From contig NC_068348.1 of assembly GCF_014633365.1 (NCBI RefSeq), positions 248,001-312,000 on the forward strand: a stretch of DNA of 64,000 nucleotides. Reading direction: 5' to 3'. Every line of letters starts with the position of its first letter. Within the stretch, counting starts at the first letter, position 1. The translations under genes were made by a program, and so were the position numbers. The notes under the pieces are model-generated. The model had not been told where the DNA came from, searched no databases, and worked only from the letters and a program-made list of their open reading frames with translations. Of this stretch, positions 34,404 to 46,400 are shown in pieces. This stretch comes from Diospyros lotus (lineage: Eukaryota; Streptophyta; Magnoliopsida; Ericales; Ebenaceae).

Positions 34404-37400
34404 ATGGCTTCCTCCGAAGAGCGAAGGGATGAGCCAGCGAAGGAAATGATCTACAAGACGAAGCTGATACAGTTCTTGGGCCGCTCCACTCCCATCATCC
34501 TTCAGAACGACAATGGACCCTGCCCTCTCCTCGCTATCTGTAATTCCCTTTCTGTTTCTTTCCTAATCCTAGGGTTTTCTTTCTTTTTTGGCTTCTTCTA
34601 TTCGAGAAATGATCATTAGGAAGTTTATATTTGATTTTTGTGCGATTCGAATTCAATTTTGCCAAGGATCGTGCTGCCAATTGTGAATTATGTGAAAATT
34701 GGGGCTTCTTGGTCTCAAGTGTTCTTATATTCTAAAGTAAGAGCTACAAGAGTTTTGTTGTGGCTTGGAAAGGGTTTAGGTATCTCAGTTATCTTGCTTT
34801 CCCGATTCAAATCTGAATATGCAAGGGTATGCATGCCCCTCAAAATGGATTATGCGTGACTATCTGCCAGTTTCTTTGATTGTAATCTTTATTAGTTAAG
34901 CCCTGCTAGCGACTGTGTATCTGGAATTATATTTAGAGCTATGCTCTGATTTCTTAATTGTTTGTGATTTGTTGGGAAATAGGAATTAAGAGTTATGCTT
35001 TACTGCTGAAATATCTTTCTTATAATGATTTCTTTGATTCAAACCTCAATATGAGAATGGATGCCCATTTCCATGAGTTATCTCTTAAGAGTTGATTTTT
35101 TATGGTTGAGGTTTTTTCTCTTTTGTTTTTCTTTTTTCCAATTTTGTTTCAAAACTAGGGTTACAGTATGCTTTGGTTATTAATATATGCTTTTTTGATA
35201 GGTAATGTGCTTTTGTTAAAGAACAACTTGAATTTAGGTCCAGACATTCCAGAAGTCTCGCAGGAGAAATTGCTCTCACTTGTAGCGGAGCGGTTAATTG
35301 ATTCAAACAGTAATGTCAATGTAATTCATCTGTTTGTTTAGTAAGCACTGTTTGATTATTAGAATAGAGTACTGAAAAGAAAATGCTACAATCGACTACA
35401 GGCTTACTATGAAGTCTTGGCTGTTCTCTCATGTCCAATAAGAACCCCACAGGACAATCTTTTCCTTAGTTTTTTGGAACTAAATTTGACATTTTCTTAA
35501 TTGGGTACAGAACAAAGATGCAGGGTATGTTGAAAATCAACAGCAGAACATCGCCGATGCAATTGATTTGCTTCCCCGACTTGCAACTGGAATTGATGTA
35601 AATACAAAATTTAGGAGGTAAAGTTTCTAACACTCTTATCTACAGAGGTCGTTTATTATCATTCACTTGGATGTTTGGCAGTACTCTTAAGAGGTGTGAG
35701 TAGCATTGTGCACTTGTGGTAATGTTACCCCAATGCAATTTTTGCAGATTTGATGATTTTGAGTTTACTCCTGAGTGTGCAATATTTGATCTTCTGGACA
35801 TTCCTCTATATCATGGTTGGATAGTTGATCCCCAGGTATGTTCTTTTCAGGCCTCACGTCTCTTTATTGAAAGCAATCTATGTTCTACATGATCTTTGTT
35901 TGTTATGGTAGAAAAGAAAACTTTTTTCTATTGCAGTGTATTGCAGTGAGACATGGATATTTGGCCAGTTTGCTGTCCATGGTTATATCCAATGTCAAAA
36001 TTTTATCTTCTCATGGTGTATTCATGGGTGTGTGCATCAATTGTGTGAAGTGCCATTATTTTTATTACAAACAAGAGGGAACTGTGAAACTAGAAATGAT
36101 GGAGCTGCAATGCAAACTGAATATCATTAGAAAACTGAGAATATCTAGGCGTGTCTCTAAATTTGCAGTCTTAATTATGTTTTAGGATCTATGGTTCCAC
36201 ATATGGAACCATAGATCCTAAAACATATGTGACAAAGATAACGGTATTATAGTAGATGTGAGGCCATACAGCAAATGAGACTAAAAATGTGGTCATATGT
36301 TATAAGGTTGAAGCAACTTCTATTTTAAACAATATATGTGAGTCATGATTAAGATCAGTGTTGTTAAAGGCCCAAGGTGCACTAAGGCGCAAATGGTGTT
36401 GGAGCCTCAGGTGTAAGGCGAGGCATGTGCCTAGTGGATACTAGGCGCACACTGACTAAAATAATATATATATATATATATGTCATAGTTGAAGAATAAG
36501 GTATAAAATAGGTCCTAACTCATTTAGCTAATAACTAATTGTCATGATGAAACAAGAGGAAGGCCGGAAGTCTGATAAATTTTGTTGCGGATATTAAGTA
36601 GAGATTAGCTATTTTCTTTTCACTGTTAACTATAGTCTTATCATTTCCAGTTGGTAGTTTGTTAGGCTGTTATGCCAGGTGTAAAGGGTAAGCTAGGTGT
36701 TATGGTGGGCTAGAATGGGACAAAAGAATCTGTTAGAGGAGAGAAGGTCTGTTGTGGCAGCACCTATGGATTCCTATATAAATTGTGCAGAATCCATATA
36801 AATTGTGCCAACCTGCTGCAAAAGTATCAATCAATTAATCGATTTCAGATTCTATCTCTCTCTCTCCCCTTTCCTTCTAGTCCCTTCTAATTCATACCGA
36901 GTAAGAAGGACGATAGTCGTCACAGCACAATTATGACAATTGGTATCAGAGCTCTGATGCTGGCAAAGAGTGTGTGAGGCGTAACAGATGGCCGAAGGGA
37001 CGTGCATGAAGAACATGGAGTCTTAGCTCCAGCAGCTCAGTTCGGCGGTGGGAGAATTCCAGGATCAGGTGGATTGACTAGAAGTTAGCAACTAGAAAAA
37101 CCACGAGGCAATTATGACAGCTGATCGCAAGATGGAAGGAGGACTCAATCGAATGAGAGACGACCTCAACCAGATGAGGGAAGAGATGAGCAATCAACTT
37201 CAACAATTTATGTTGATGTTCACCCAGCAGAATCAGGTAAGGTTGTCTCCCAACTTTCCTCATAGAGATAGGGATGATCCCATTTTACGAGATGAACGGG
37301 TGAACCAAGAAAATAGAGCCCATGAAATTGTGGTCGAACAGGGAGAAGACACCGAGACGTTGATAGGAGGGGGTCGTGAGGATCGGGCAATTCCACCACA

Positions 37401-40400
37401 ACAGGGGTTCCCCATGCCTCGGATGGAAATACCCGTGTTCGAAGGAACTAATCCCAGATGGTGGATTAGAAAATGCGAGCGATTGTTCGAGTGGTACAAT
37501 GTGCCAATTGAAAGAAGAGTAGCCTTGGCTACTGCCTACTTCGATGATGGGGTGGACGCATGGTTTCAAGGGTGGAAGCGAGTAAGGGGGAACTATACTT
37601 GGAGAGCGTTCACTGACGTGCTATGTGAGAGGTTTGGAGAAAGGAGCATGTCGGATATCATTGAGAAGTTCAATAAGCTAAAGCAGGCAGGTGATGTAGG
37701 ATCATACTTAAGGAGATTTGAAGAGCTGAGGTCTTTGATGAGTAGTCATGATCCTCATCTAACAGAGGCATATTTTGTCTCTAGTTTCCTCAGTGGCCTG
37801 AGCGAGGAATTGAGGCCTATGGTAAAGATGATCAAGCCACGGACATTGGAGCAAGCAATTGAGAGTGCCAAGTTACAAGAGATGGTAGTTGAGGCAGCGT
37901 TAAAAAAGCAGAAGGTACAGCAACAAAGAGCGGTACACATGGGAAATTGGCAGCAAGGAGGAAAGTAAGGTGGTCAACAAGGAGCTAGTGAGAGGTAACA
38001 TCGGGGGAAGGAATATTGGTGGTTCCAACTTTGGTCGGAGACCCAATGATCCTATTAGGCAACCAGGAGTGGAGGTGGAAGGCCAAGGGGAAGAAGAAGA
38101 AGGAGTGGAGGTGGAAGGAATCAATGAAGGAGTAGAGGATAATGGAGAGATATCCCTCCATGCACTCAAGGGCATCACCAATAACAAGATAATTAAAGTT
38201 GAAGGCAAGGTGAAGGGGGGCAGGCTGTCAATCTTAATTGATAGCGGAAGCACACACAACTTCCTTGACGATGGCATTGCCAAGAAACTAAAGTGTCAGC
38301 TCACTAATACAATGCCCTTGCGTGTCACGGTGGCTAATGGAAACTAAGTAGTGAGTAACACGGCCTGCCTAGGATTCATATGGGAAATGCAGGCGGAGAA
38401 GTTCGAGGCAGACCTCAGGCTGCTGCAGTTGGGAGGGTGTGGTGTCGTTTTGGGGGTGGACTGGATGAAGGGAGTTAGTCCCATATGCTTTGATTTCAAC
38501 CGTATGGAGGTGACCTTTGAAAAGGAAAGAAGAAGAATGACACTTGCCGGTGGGAGAGAGACTGCTACCTGCAAGATGATTACAGGGAGGAGGCTGCATA
38601 GGGTCCTCAAGGGTAAGTGGAGTCAACTCACACAGCTATTTTCCATTGTGGAAGTGGAAGGGAGTCCTGAAGGAGAGGAACTGGGGGAGCTACAGCTCAT
38701 TGTCAGGCATCATCAAGGGAGAACTAACCTAGAACCGAATATTGAGCCTATTAATATCAGATCCTACCGCTACACCCCTATCCAGAAGACCGAAATTGAG
38801 AGAATGGTGAAGGAAATGATGAGCCAAACTTTCATTTGATCGAGCCAGAGTCCCTTTGCCTCCCCAGTTCTGTTAGTTAAGAAAAAAGATGGTTCTTGGC
38901 GTTTTTGTGTAGATTATCGCCAACTTAACTCTCTAATCATCAAAGATAAGTTTTCCATATCCCTTATTGAAGACCTAATGGATGAGCTTCACCTGGCCAA
39001 ATTCTTTTCCAAACTAGACTTGCGCTCGGGCTACCACCAAATCAGGATGAGGCCCGAGGATGTCCACAAGACTGCCTTCCGAACTCACCATGGCCATCTT
39101 GAGTTCTTGGTGATGCCTTTTGGGCTCACCAATGCCCTAGCCACCTTTCAATCTTTAATGAACCAAGTCTTTGAACCCTATCTAAGGAAATTCATACTTG
39201 TATTTTTTTATGACATTCTTGTCTATAGCCCAACTTTGGACCAACATCTTAGCCACCTAAGAACCACTTTCGAGGTTCTTAGAAACAACCAGCTATTCAT
39301 CAAAAAGTCCAAGTGTGCATTTGGTCAGAACCAAGTGGAGTACTTGGGGCACCTAATCTCAGGCAAGGGGGTCAGCACCGACCCAAGGAAGGTGGAGGCT
39401 ATGCTCAACTGGTCGAGATCCACTACCATAAGGGCCCTTAGAGGCTTCCTAGGGCTCACCGGGTATTATTGAAGATTTGTGAAGGGATATGGAGTTATTA
39501 GCAAACCCCTCACCAACTTGTTAAAGAAAGGAAACTTCCAGTGGGGGTAGGAAGCAGAAGATGCTTTTGAGAAATTGAAAGTGGCAATGAGCAAGGTCCC
39601 CATATTGGATCTGCCGGATTTCAGCAAGCCTTTTGTGCTAGAGACGGATGCATGTGGAGTTGGGATTGGGGCTGTTTTGATGCAGGATGGCAAGCCATTG
39701 GCTTTCTTAAGCCAAGCCCTCAGTCCAAGACATTTAGGCTTGAGTATATATGAGAAGGAGTTTTTGGCTGTCCTCATGGCTGTTGAGAAGTGGCGGCACT
39801 ACTTAGAGGTAGGGAGGTTTGTGATCAAAACTGATCACGAGTCTTTGAGGTTTTTGCTACAACAAAAGCTTCACACTCAATTGCAGAAGAAAGGAATGGC
39901 AAAGTTAATGGGGCTAGATTATTCTATACAATATAAGAAGGGCAAGGAAAACTTGGCCGCTGATGCTTTGTCAAGGTGTCAGGAGGAAGGTAGGGCAGCC
40001 TCCTCCATAACCGTGGTGATCCCTGAATGGTGCAAGGAAGTGGTGGATAGCTATGAGGGAGATGAACACGTCCAGAGCCTGCAAGAGAAATTAGCACTGG
40101 GAAGTGAGGAGGCAGAAGGTTACACCATGGTGGATGGGCTGCTGAGGTATAAGGGAAGAATTGTAGTGGGCCACAATGAGAAACTCAAGAAAAAAATCCT
40201 ACAAACTCTGCATGACTCCCCCCTAGGAGGGCACTCGGGTATCCAAAACACTTATCTAAGGGTGAGGCAGTTGTTTCATTGGCCGCAACTTCGAAGGGCA
40301 GTCAAGGATTTCGTGATGGGCTGTGATACATGTAAGAGGTGCAAATAGGAAAACGTAGCATATCCAGGGCTGCTGCAACCCTTGCCAATACCAGAACAGT

Positions 40401-43400
40401 CGTGGACTAGTGTGTCCATGGCTTCATTGAGGGTTTGCCGAAAAATCAGAGGGAAAGGATTGTATAATGGTGGTGGTGGACCGGCTTACTAAGTATGCAC
40501 ATTTTATGGGGCTGGCTCACCCCTACACCACCCAAGAGGTAGTCAGGGCATTCATGGATAGAGTGGTAGCTATGCATGGGGTTCCTAAATCCATTATATT
40601 TGACCGAGACAAGGTGTTTACAAGCCATTTTTGGAGGGAGCTGATGAAGAACATGGGCATAGAACTCAACCTTTCAACCGCCTATCATCCTCAGTCCGAT
40701 GGGCAAACAAAAAGGGTCAATCAAAGCCTAGAAACATATCTTCGATGCGTGTGTTTGTTACAGTCTAAGAGTTGGCATAGGTGGCTGGCGTTGGCACAGT
40801 GGTGGTATAATTCCAGTCACCATGCTTCTATAAGGAGAACACCATTTGAAGCAGTGTTCGGGTATAGTCCACCGACCCTACTGGCTATTGGAGGGCACAC
40901 CACTGCTCCAGCTGTGGAAGAGTACTTGCAACAGCGAAGGGAGGTGCTGCAGCAGCTCAAACAAGAGCTGGCATCAGCCCAAAATCGAATGAAACAATAT
41001 GCCAATAGGTGGAGAAGTGATCGTGAGTTCAAGATTGGGGAAAGTGTCTATCTCAGACTCAGGCATCCGCACCTAAAGTCCATCTCCCAAGTGCCAGTCT
41101 CTAAACTCAGCCCTAAGTACTTCGGGCCGTTCCCCATAACAGCTAAAATTGGCACAATAGCTTACCAATTGCAGCTGCCGGAAGGATCCAGTATTCATCT
41201 GGTCTTTCATGTGTCCTTATTAAAACGGATCACCGGCAAGGAGAGGGTTAACCTTGAGCTACTAGTACCAAAAGAGAAAGAAGGAACAAAGGAACCTGAG
41301 GCTATACTGGAAAGTGATCTACCACCAAGGAGCTCCTCTCATCCAAGTGCTGGTAAGGTGGCAAGGAGAGTTTGCGGAAGGGGCTACTTGGGAATACCTC
41401 CCTCAGTTACTACAAAAGTTTTTGAGGGCAGCTAGCCTCTTGAATATTTCTTGAGTACAAGAAATTGTTGAAGGGAGGCGTATTGTCATGAAACAAGAGG
41501 AAGGCCGGAAGTTTGATAAATTTTGCTACGGATATTAAGTGGAGATTAGCTATTTTCTTTTCACTATTAACTATAGTCTTATCATTTCCAGCTGGTAGTT
41601 TGTTAGGCTGTTATGCCAGGTGTAAAGGGTAAGCCAGGTGTTTTGGTGGGCTAGAATAGGACAAAAGAATCTGTTAGAGGAGAGAAGGTCTACTGTGGCA
41701 GCACCTATGGATTCCTATATAAATTGTGCTAGCCTGTTGCAAAAGTATCAATCAATTAACCGATTTCAGATTCTATCTCTCTCTCTTTCTCTCTCGCTCT
41801 CCTTCTCTCTCTCCCCTTTCCTTCTAGTCCCTTCTAATTCATACCGAGTAAGAAGGACGACAGTCGTCACAGCACAACTGTGACACTAGTTCATTATACA
41901 TAACAGAAAACCTAGTACAGGTAGCTAAAAGACGTATCTAAACCTCCTGGGCATCAAATTTGAGCACTTCCACCACATTCAATTAAATAGTGAATAATGT
42001 TTACACATCAGGTACACTTAATAAAGCCTTAACAATATTTGAAATTGATTGAGATCCTTTTATATGATTGAATCAATTTACATGATGAACAGACAAAATT
42101 TAGTTATATCTCAAAGTTTTTAGTTGATAATTGGTGGATATGGTGTATTTCATAGGGTTTGCAAAAGGACATGATAGTTATCAATTAATTTCCCCCAAGT
42201 GTTCTAAAACGCGGCCTAGGTGGCCGCCTAGGCGTTAGGTAGCCCCTTGCTGCCGTGAATACATGCAAGTCGGTATCCTAGGCACCTGGCTCGATTAATT
42301 GGGCCCAGGCAGCACCTAATTGCCTAGGTCACCTAATTTTTTTGGGATGTCGTTTTGGCCAAAGCACAAAACAACATTGATCCCCAAAGAAATCCCCCCC
42401 CCCCCCCCCCCCCCTCTCCCTTCCTTACTTTGCGTGATATCTCAACCTTTTCCTCAAAGAAATTCCTAATTCTCCTCACTCTTCCCCCTTCGCCACTGCC
42501 ATTACAACCTACAATCATCGTCTCTTTCCCCCGCCACCACTGCAAGTAAGTCTGCAACCCGTTGTCATTTTCTTCTCCGAATTGTTCTTGTCGTCGTTCT
42601 CTTCTCCGAACCCAACCCGTTGTTGCTATTCTGTTTGCAGGTATATATGTTTTGCAATCAATCGTGTATATATATTTATAAATTGTATATGTATATATAC
42701 ACACCTGTAACCAGTCCGATCTCTGATCTGTTTTTATATATATATATATATATATAGGTATCTATTGCAGGCTTATTCAATTTCAGGTGTATATATATAA
42801 ATTAATGATGTCGGATGGGACTAGAAGTGCGGGATCATTGTCCGAGACCACCTCAGTTCTTAAAAAAACATAGTTTTTCTAGACCCTGCCTAGGCGCTAG
42901 GCCCCAGTCCAGCGCCCGACTAGCGCCTAGTGTGTTTTAGAATACTGTTTCCCCCCAATGAACCTCATGAACCCCCAAACAAAAACAAAAAAAAAAAAAA
43001 AAAAAAACAGCATGTACAGAATGTGCCAATAATTATATATATATCATCTTTCAATACATACACAGCTGATGCTTGGCTAATGATATTTGTTCCCGTAAGA
43101 ACCTATTTTAAGAACTCATAGAAATACCTCAGACAATGTGTGTGATGTACAAGAATGAATTGAACTACTTCAAAGAGCCTGCCTGCACATGAGATATCTA
43201 GTATATGATGTTTGTACAGCAGTATCCACGGCCCCTTTTGTTGACTCCTTAGTATGATATACACTACTATAGAGAATCTTTCACATAAAAATTTGTTTTA
43301 ATGGGTAATCAATCTTCAAGGAACCACATTTATCTCTCATGCCTGCTAATTTGTGACAGTTAAAAAAAACCAGGCGTGCCTAAGACCAAGGCTGCGCTTG

Positions 43401-46400
43401 AGGGCCTGGTGGGCCTAGGTGCGCCTAGATGGTATGCGCCCACCTGGGAGCATTCCAGGTGCCAAAGGTGTGCCTAGATGCGCCTTTAATAACATTGATT
43501 AAGATGATTTGGTTATATGAGAAGAAGACTGATAGATGTTGTGAGAGGACTGAGAGGAATGTTGGAACTATCAACAAAGAGGTATAGGAAGGCTAAGAAA
43601 GACGTGGTGGGAAACACTTAGATGTGATATGCTCTATAATAGCTTTATAGAAAATATGACTAATAGAGATAATTAGCAACCTAGAATCTGTTGAGATAAC
43701 CCCAAGTGGGATTAAGGCTTGATTTACAAGCTCCATCCTCTACCAGCCTTTCCTGTACTTCACATTTGACTTACAAGCTTCATGCTTCTTTAGTTTGTAC
43801 AATTTGGAGCATTTCTTGTATTTTTATCTACTAGCTATTGAGGTTTAACACATGAAAATAATATGAAACGGATGCCAGAACTGATTAGTGTAGAACTTTT
43901 TGAGCATGTAACATGAGCAGCTCATGTAACTAAAGTATTATTGAGAGCAATCCTTGAGGGGAAAGAATTCAAGTAGAGCATAATTTAAATTTTTTTAAAC
44001 TGCAAACTGGTCATGATTTTAATTCCTTGAACAGTAAAAGGGAAGTTATATTAGACCCGCTATAAGATTATCTTTGTTCTATGGATTAAAATGTTGGACT
44101 GTTTAAGTGCCAATATCTGCAGAATATGAGTGTAGCTACGATAAGAAAGGTTTGGTGAATGTGCATTCGTACATGAAAAGATCAAAGGAGAAACCAGATC
44201 ATATGTAAGAAGATTAAAGTGGTGCATATAAAATGAGAGAATTATGATTAAAATGGTTTAGACATGTAAGAAGAAGAATGATAGAAACACCTATGAAGTG
44301 AGTGCAATGGAGGAAATTTATAGCAAAAGAGGGAGAGGACCAATAAAAACTTGGTGGAAAACTCTTAGCTATGACATAAGATATAATGGTCTTATAGAGG
44401 ATATAGCCATGAGATGGTTGGAGACCTAGAATGTAGCCTATTGGCCCTATCCCACCTTGTTGAATTATTGCTGGTGACTTTTGTTGCAAAATATTCATGA
44501 TTTTGTATAACTCTTGATTTACAAATTATTTATAACTAAAAAGTTATTGTCAAACCCTAAATTTGTAATCATATAATATTATGCATGCTACCTATATGAT
44601 TTATAAAGAAAAAACAAAGGAAGTTTGTTGTAATACTTCTCGCCAACACACACTCAATTCTCTCTCAAGACAAATACAATCTCTCACTCACCATTTGAAC
44701 ATAAAAAAGAATACAAGAAATTAACACATAATCAAAGCACTCACACACAAGACAAAGGATTTATCCTGGTTCGGAACTCCTAGAAGGAGAACCTACATCC
44801 AGACTGATATGACTTTGCTTCTCACTATCTTGAAACTAGAAACAAAGATTACATGCACTAATTTCTCTCCCAGCCCTATTACCAAGCTATACTTACCCGG
44901 AGATTACAAAGTGATACCCTTTACTCTCACTCACATACCCAGTACATTCTCTTTCCACAAAATAGATCGCAAAACAGAATAAGAGAGATAGACTCCCGAA
45001 CCCTTATATTTATAGACTATAGAGGGCGAGATTTACAAGGACTTTATTTAACCGCCTGCAGTTACAAATATATCCCTAACTAACAGACTTCTAGAAGACT
45101 TAATCTAATACCTTCTAATCGTCATTGCTCTCCCGTGTCTAATCTTTAGGCAAATATTTCAACAAAGTTGAAAAAAAAAAAAAAAGGTCATAATAGCTAA
45201 TGCAACACAGGGTTCACAAGCAAATATGAGAAGAATGACTCTTGTTGGATATTCAACAATGATTTGGAAATAGTTGAGTTTCCTACATGGTTAGGTAAGA
45301 CTTCTCCTATGGCATAACATGCTCTATTTTGTTTATAAACTCTATTTTAGCCTTGAAGAACAGAAGCAATGTAGAAGTATTGAATCTAGCTGTTGCATAT
45401 GTAGGTATAAGAATTAGGTGAACTTGATTTTTAGAAATAATACCTGTACTTGATAATGTCAATGAAGTTAATTTAGCAAAGGTGTTCTGGATTCTGCATT
45501 TCGCTTGGCCCCTCAAAGTGGTTGTGGGACACTTATGCAATTTGGTTAAGATGAGGGCCATGAGGCCTATTATTGGTTTGGATGCTTGATTGGCCTCTTC
45601 AGTGCATCAGCACTTCTTTCTTTTTCCCTGATAGAAATAGGGTGAGGAAAAAAGGATTTATTTCTTATTTAGTTGCATTATTATATTCTCTGTTACTGTA
45701 TGCTATCTATTTTTTTTTGCCTTTGAAAGCTGTTAGACATGTTTCACTCCTTGAAGACTGAATGTCCGCTGTTGGATTAAGCGAGCCTTGGTAGCAACGG
45801 TAGGGTTGCTCTTTTGTGACCGGAAGGTCACTGATTTGAGTTATAGGAATAGCCTCTTTGCAAAAAAGCAAGGTGAAGTTTGTGTAAAAATACAACCCTT
45901 GCCCAACCCCTGGGAAATCCCTTTTTTAGAGACATTGAGGCTGTATTTTATTTTTTTTAATCTCTTTAAGTTTATACAAGTTATGCTAACTTCAATTTGA
46001 TGATCACCATTGTTGCATATCAGGATTATGACACCATGAATGCAATTGGATCGAAGTCCTATAATACTCTCATGGGGGAGCTTGTTGCCCTTGAAACAAG
46101 AAATATGGAGAATGAACAAAAGAATTCTGAAGACAATTCCATTGATTTTGCTGCAGCAACAACTGCTGCTCTTGGAGTTCCTTCGCCTTGCCGTAGATCT
46201 TTTGATGATTCTCTGAATGCTATTTCTGGTGACAATAAACTAAGAAAAGGAGATGCGGAGGAAGAAGCAGAGCTGTTGAGAGTTTTGAACCTGTCAAAGG
46301 CTGATTTGCTTACTTCAGAAAATGATCCACCTGCAGCTGAAACCCTTGGGAAAAATACATATCCCAATTCAGAAGAAGGTGCACATCTTATGAAATCTGA

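Larger units (their letters stand above)
36540..41885 (+). mobile_element. Complete but decayed Ty3 chromovirus in MINDY intron 4
   Basis: Two LTRs, PBS, gag, protease, reverse transcriptase, RNase H, integrase with chromodomain, polypurine tract (near 41470-41483, aagggaggcg) all present in order. Flanks are CTAAT (36535-36539) and CTAGT (41886-41890), a 5-bp duplication with one change. LTR of about 400 bases, Met-tRNA PBS and a chromodomain suit a small chromovirus such as Reina; the lineage is a guess. It has the same orientation as MINDY and lies inside the hAT element, so it arrived later than that. Confidence 0.93.
36356..43497. mobile_element. hAT-type element, with two later insertions inside
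   Basis: The left end is CAGTGTTGTTAAAGGC and the right end, inverted, is CAATGTTATTAAAGGC. It is flanked by perfect 8-bp ATTAAGAT duplications (36348-36355, 43498-43505), the size typical of hAT. Both ends are rich in 'aggcgc' and 'cctagg' motifs. Taking out the Ty3 element and the inner MITE with their duplications leaves about 1.03 kb, with no transposase frame, so it is non-autonomous. Confidence 0.85.
35836..46023 (+). other. Intron 4 of MINDY, 10.2 kb, transposon-filled
   Basis: Donor CCCAG|gtatgt and acceptor catatcag|GATTAT. It joins HGWIVDPQ to [17 protein letters not shown], a natural continuation in this family. It holds a 24-bp perfect hairpin, a hAT element with two nested insertions, LINE remnants and a solo LTR. 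Confidence 0.9.

Noticed and set aside
42355..42549. 64-codon Pro-rich frame
   Set aside because: It is produced by the poly-C run in the hAT MITE.
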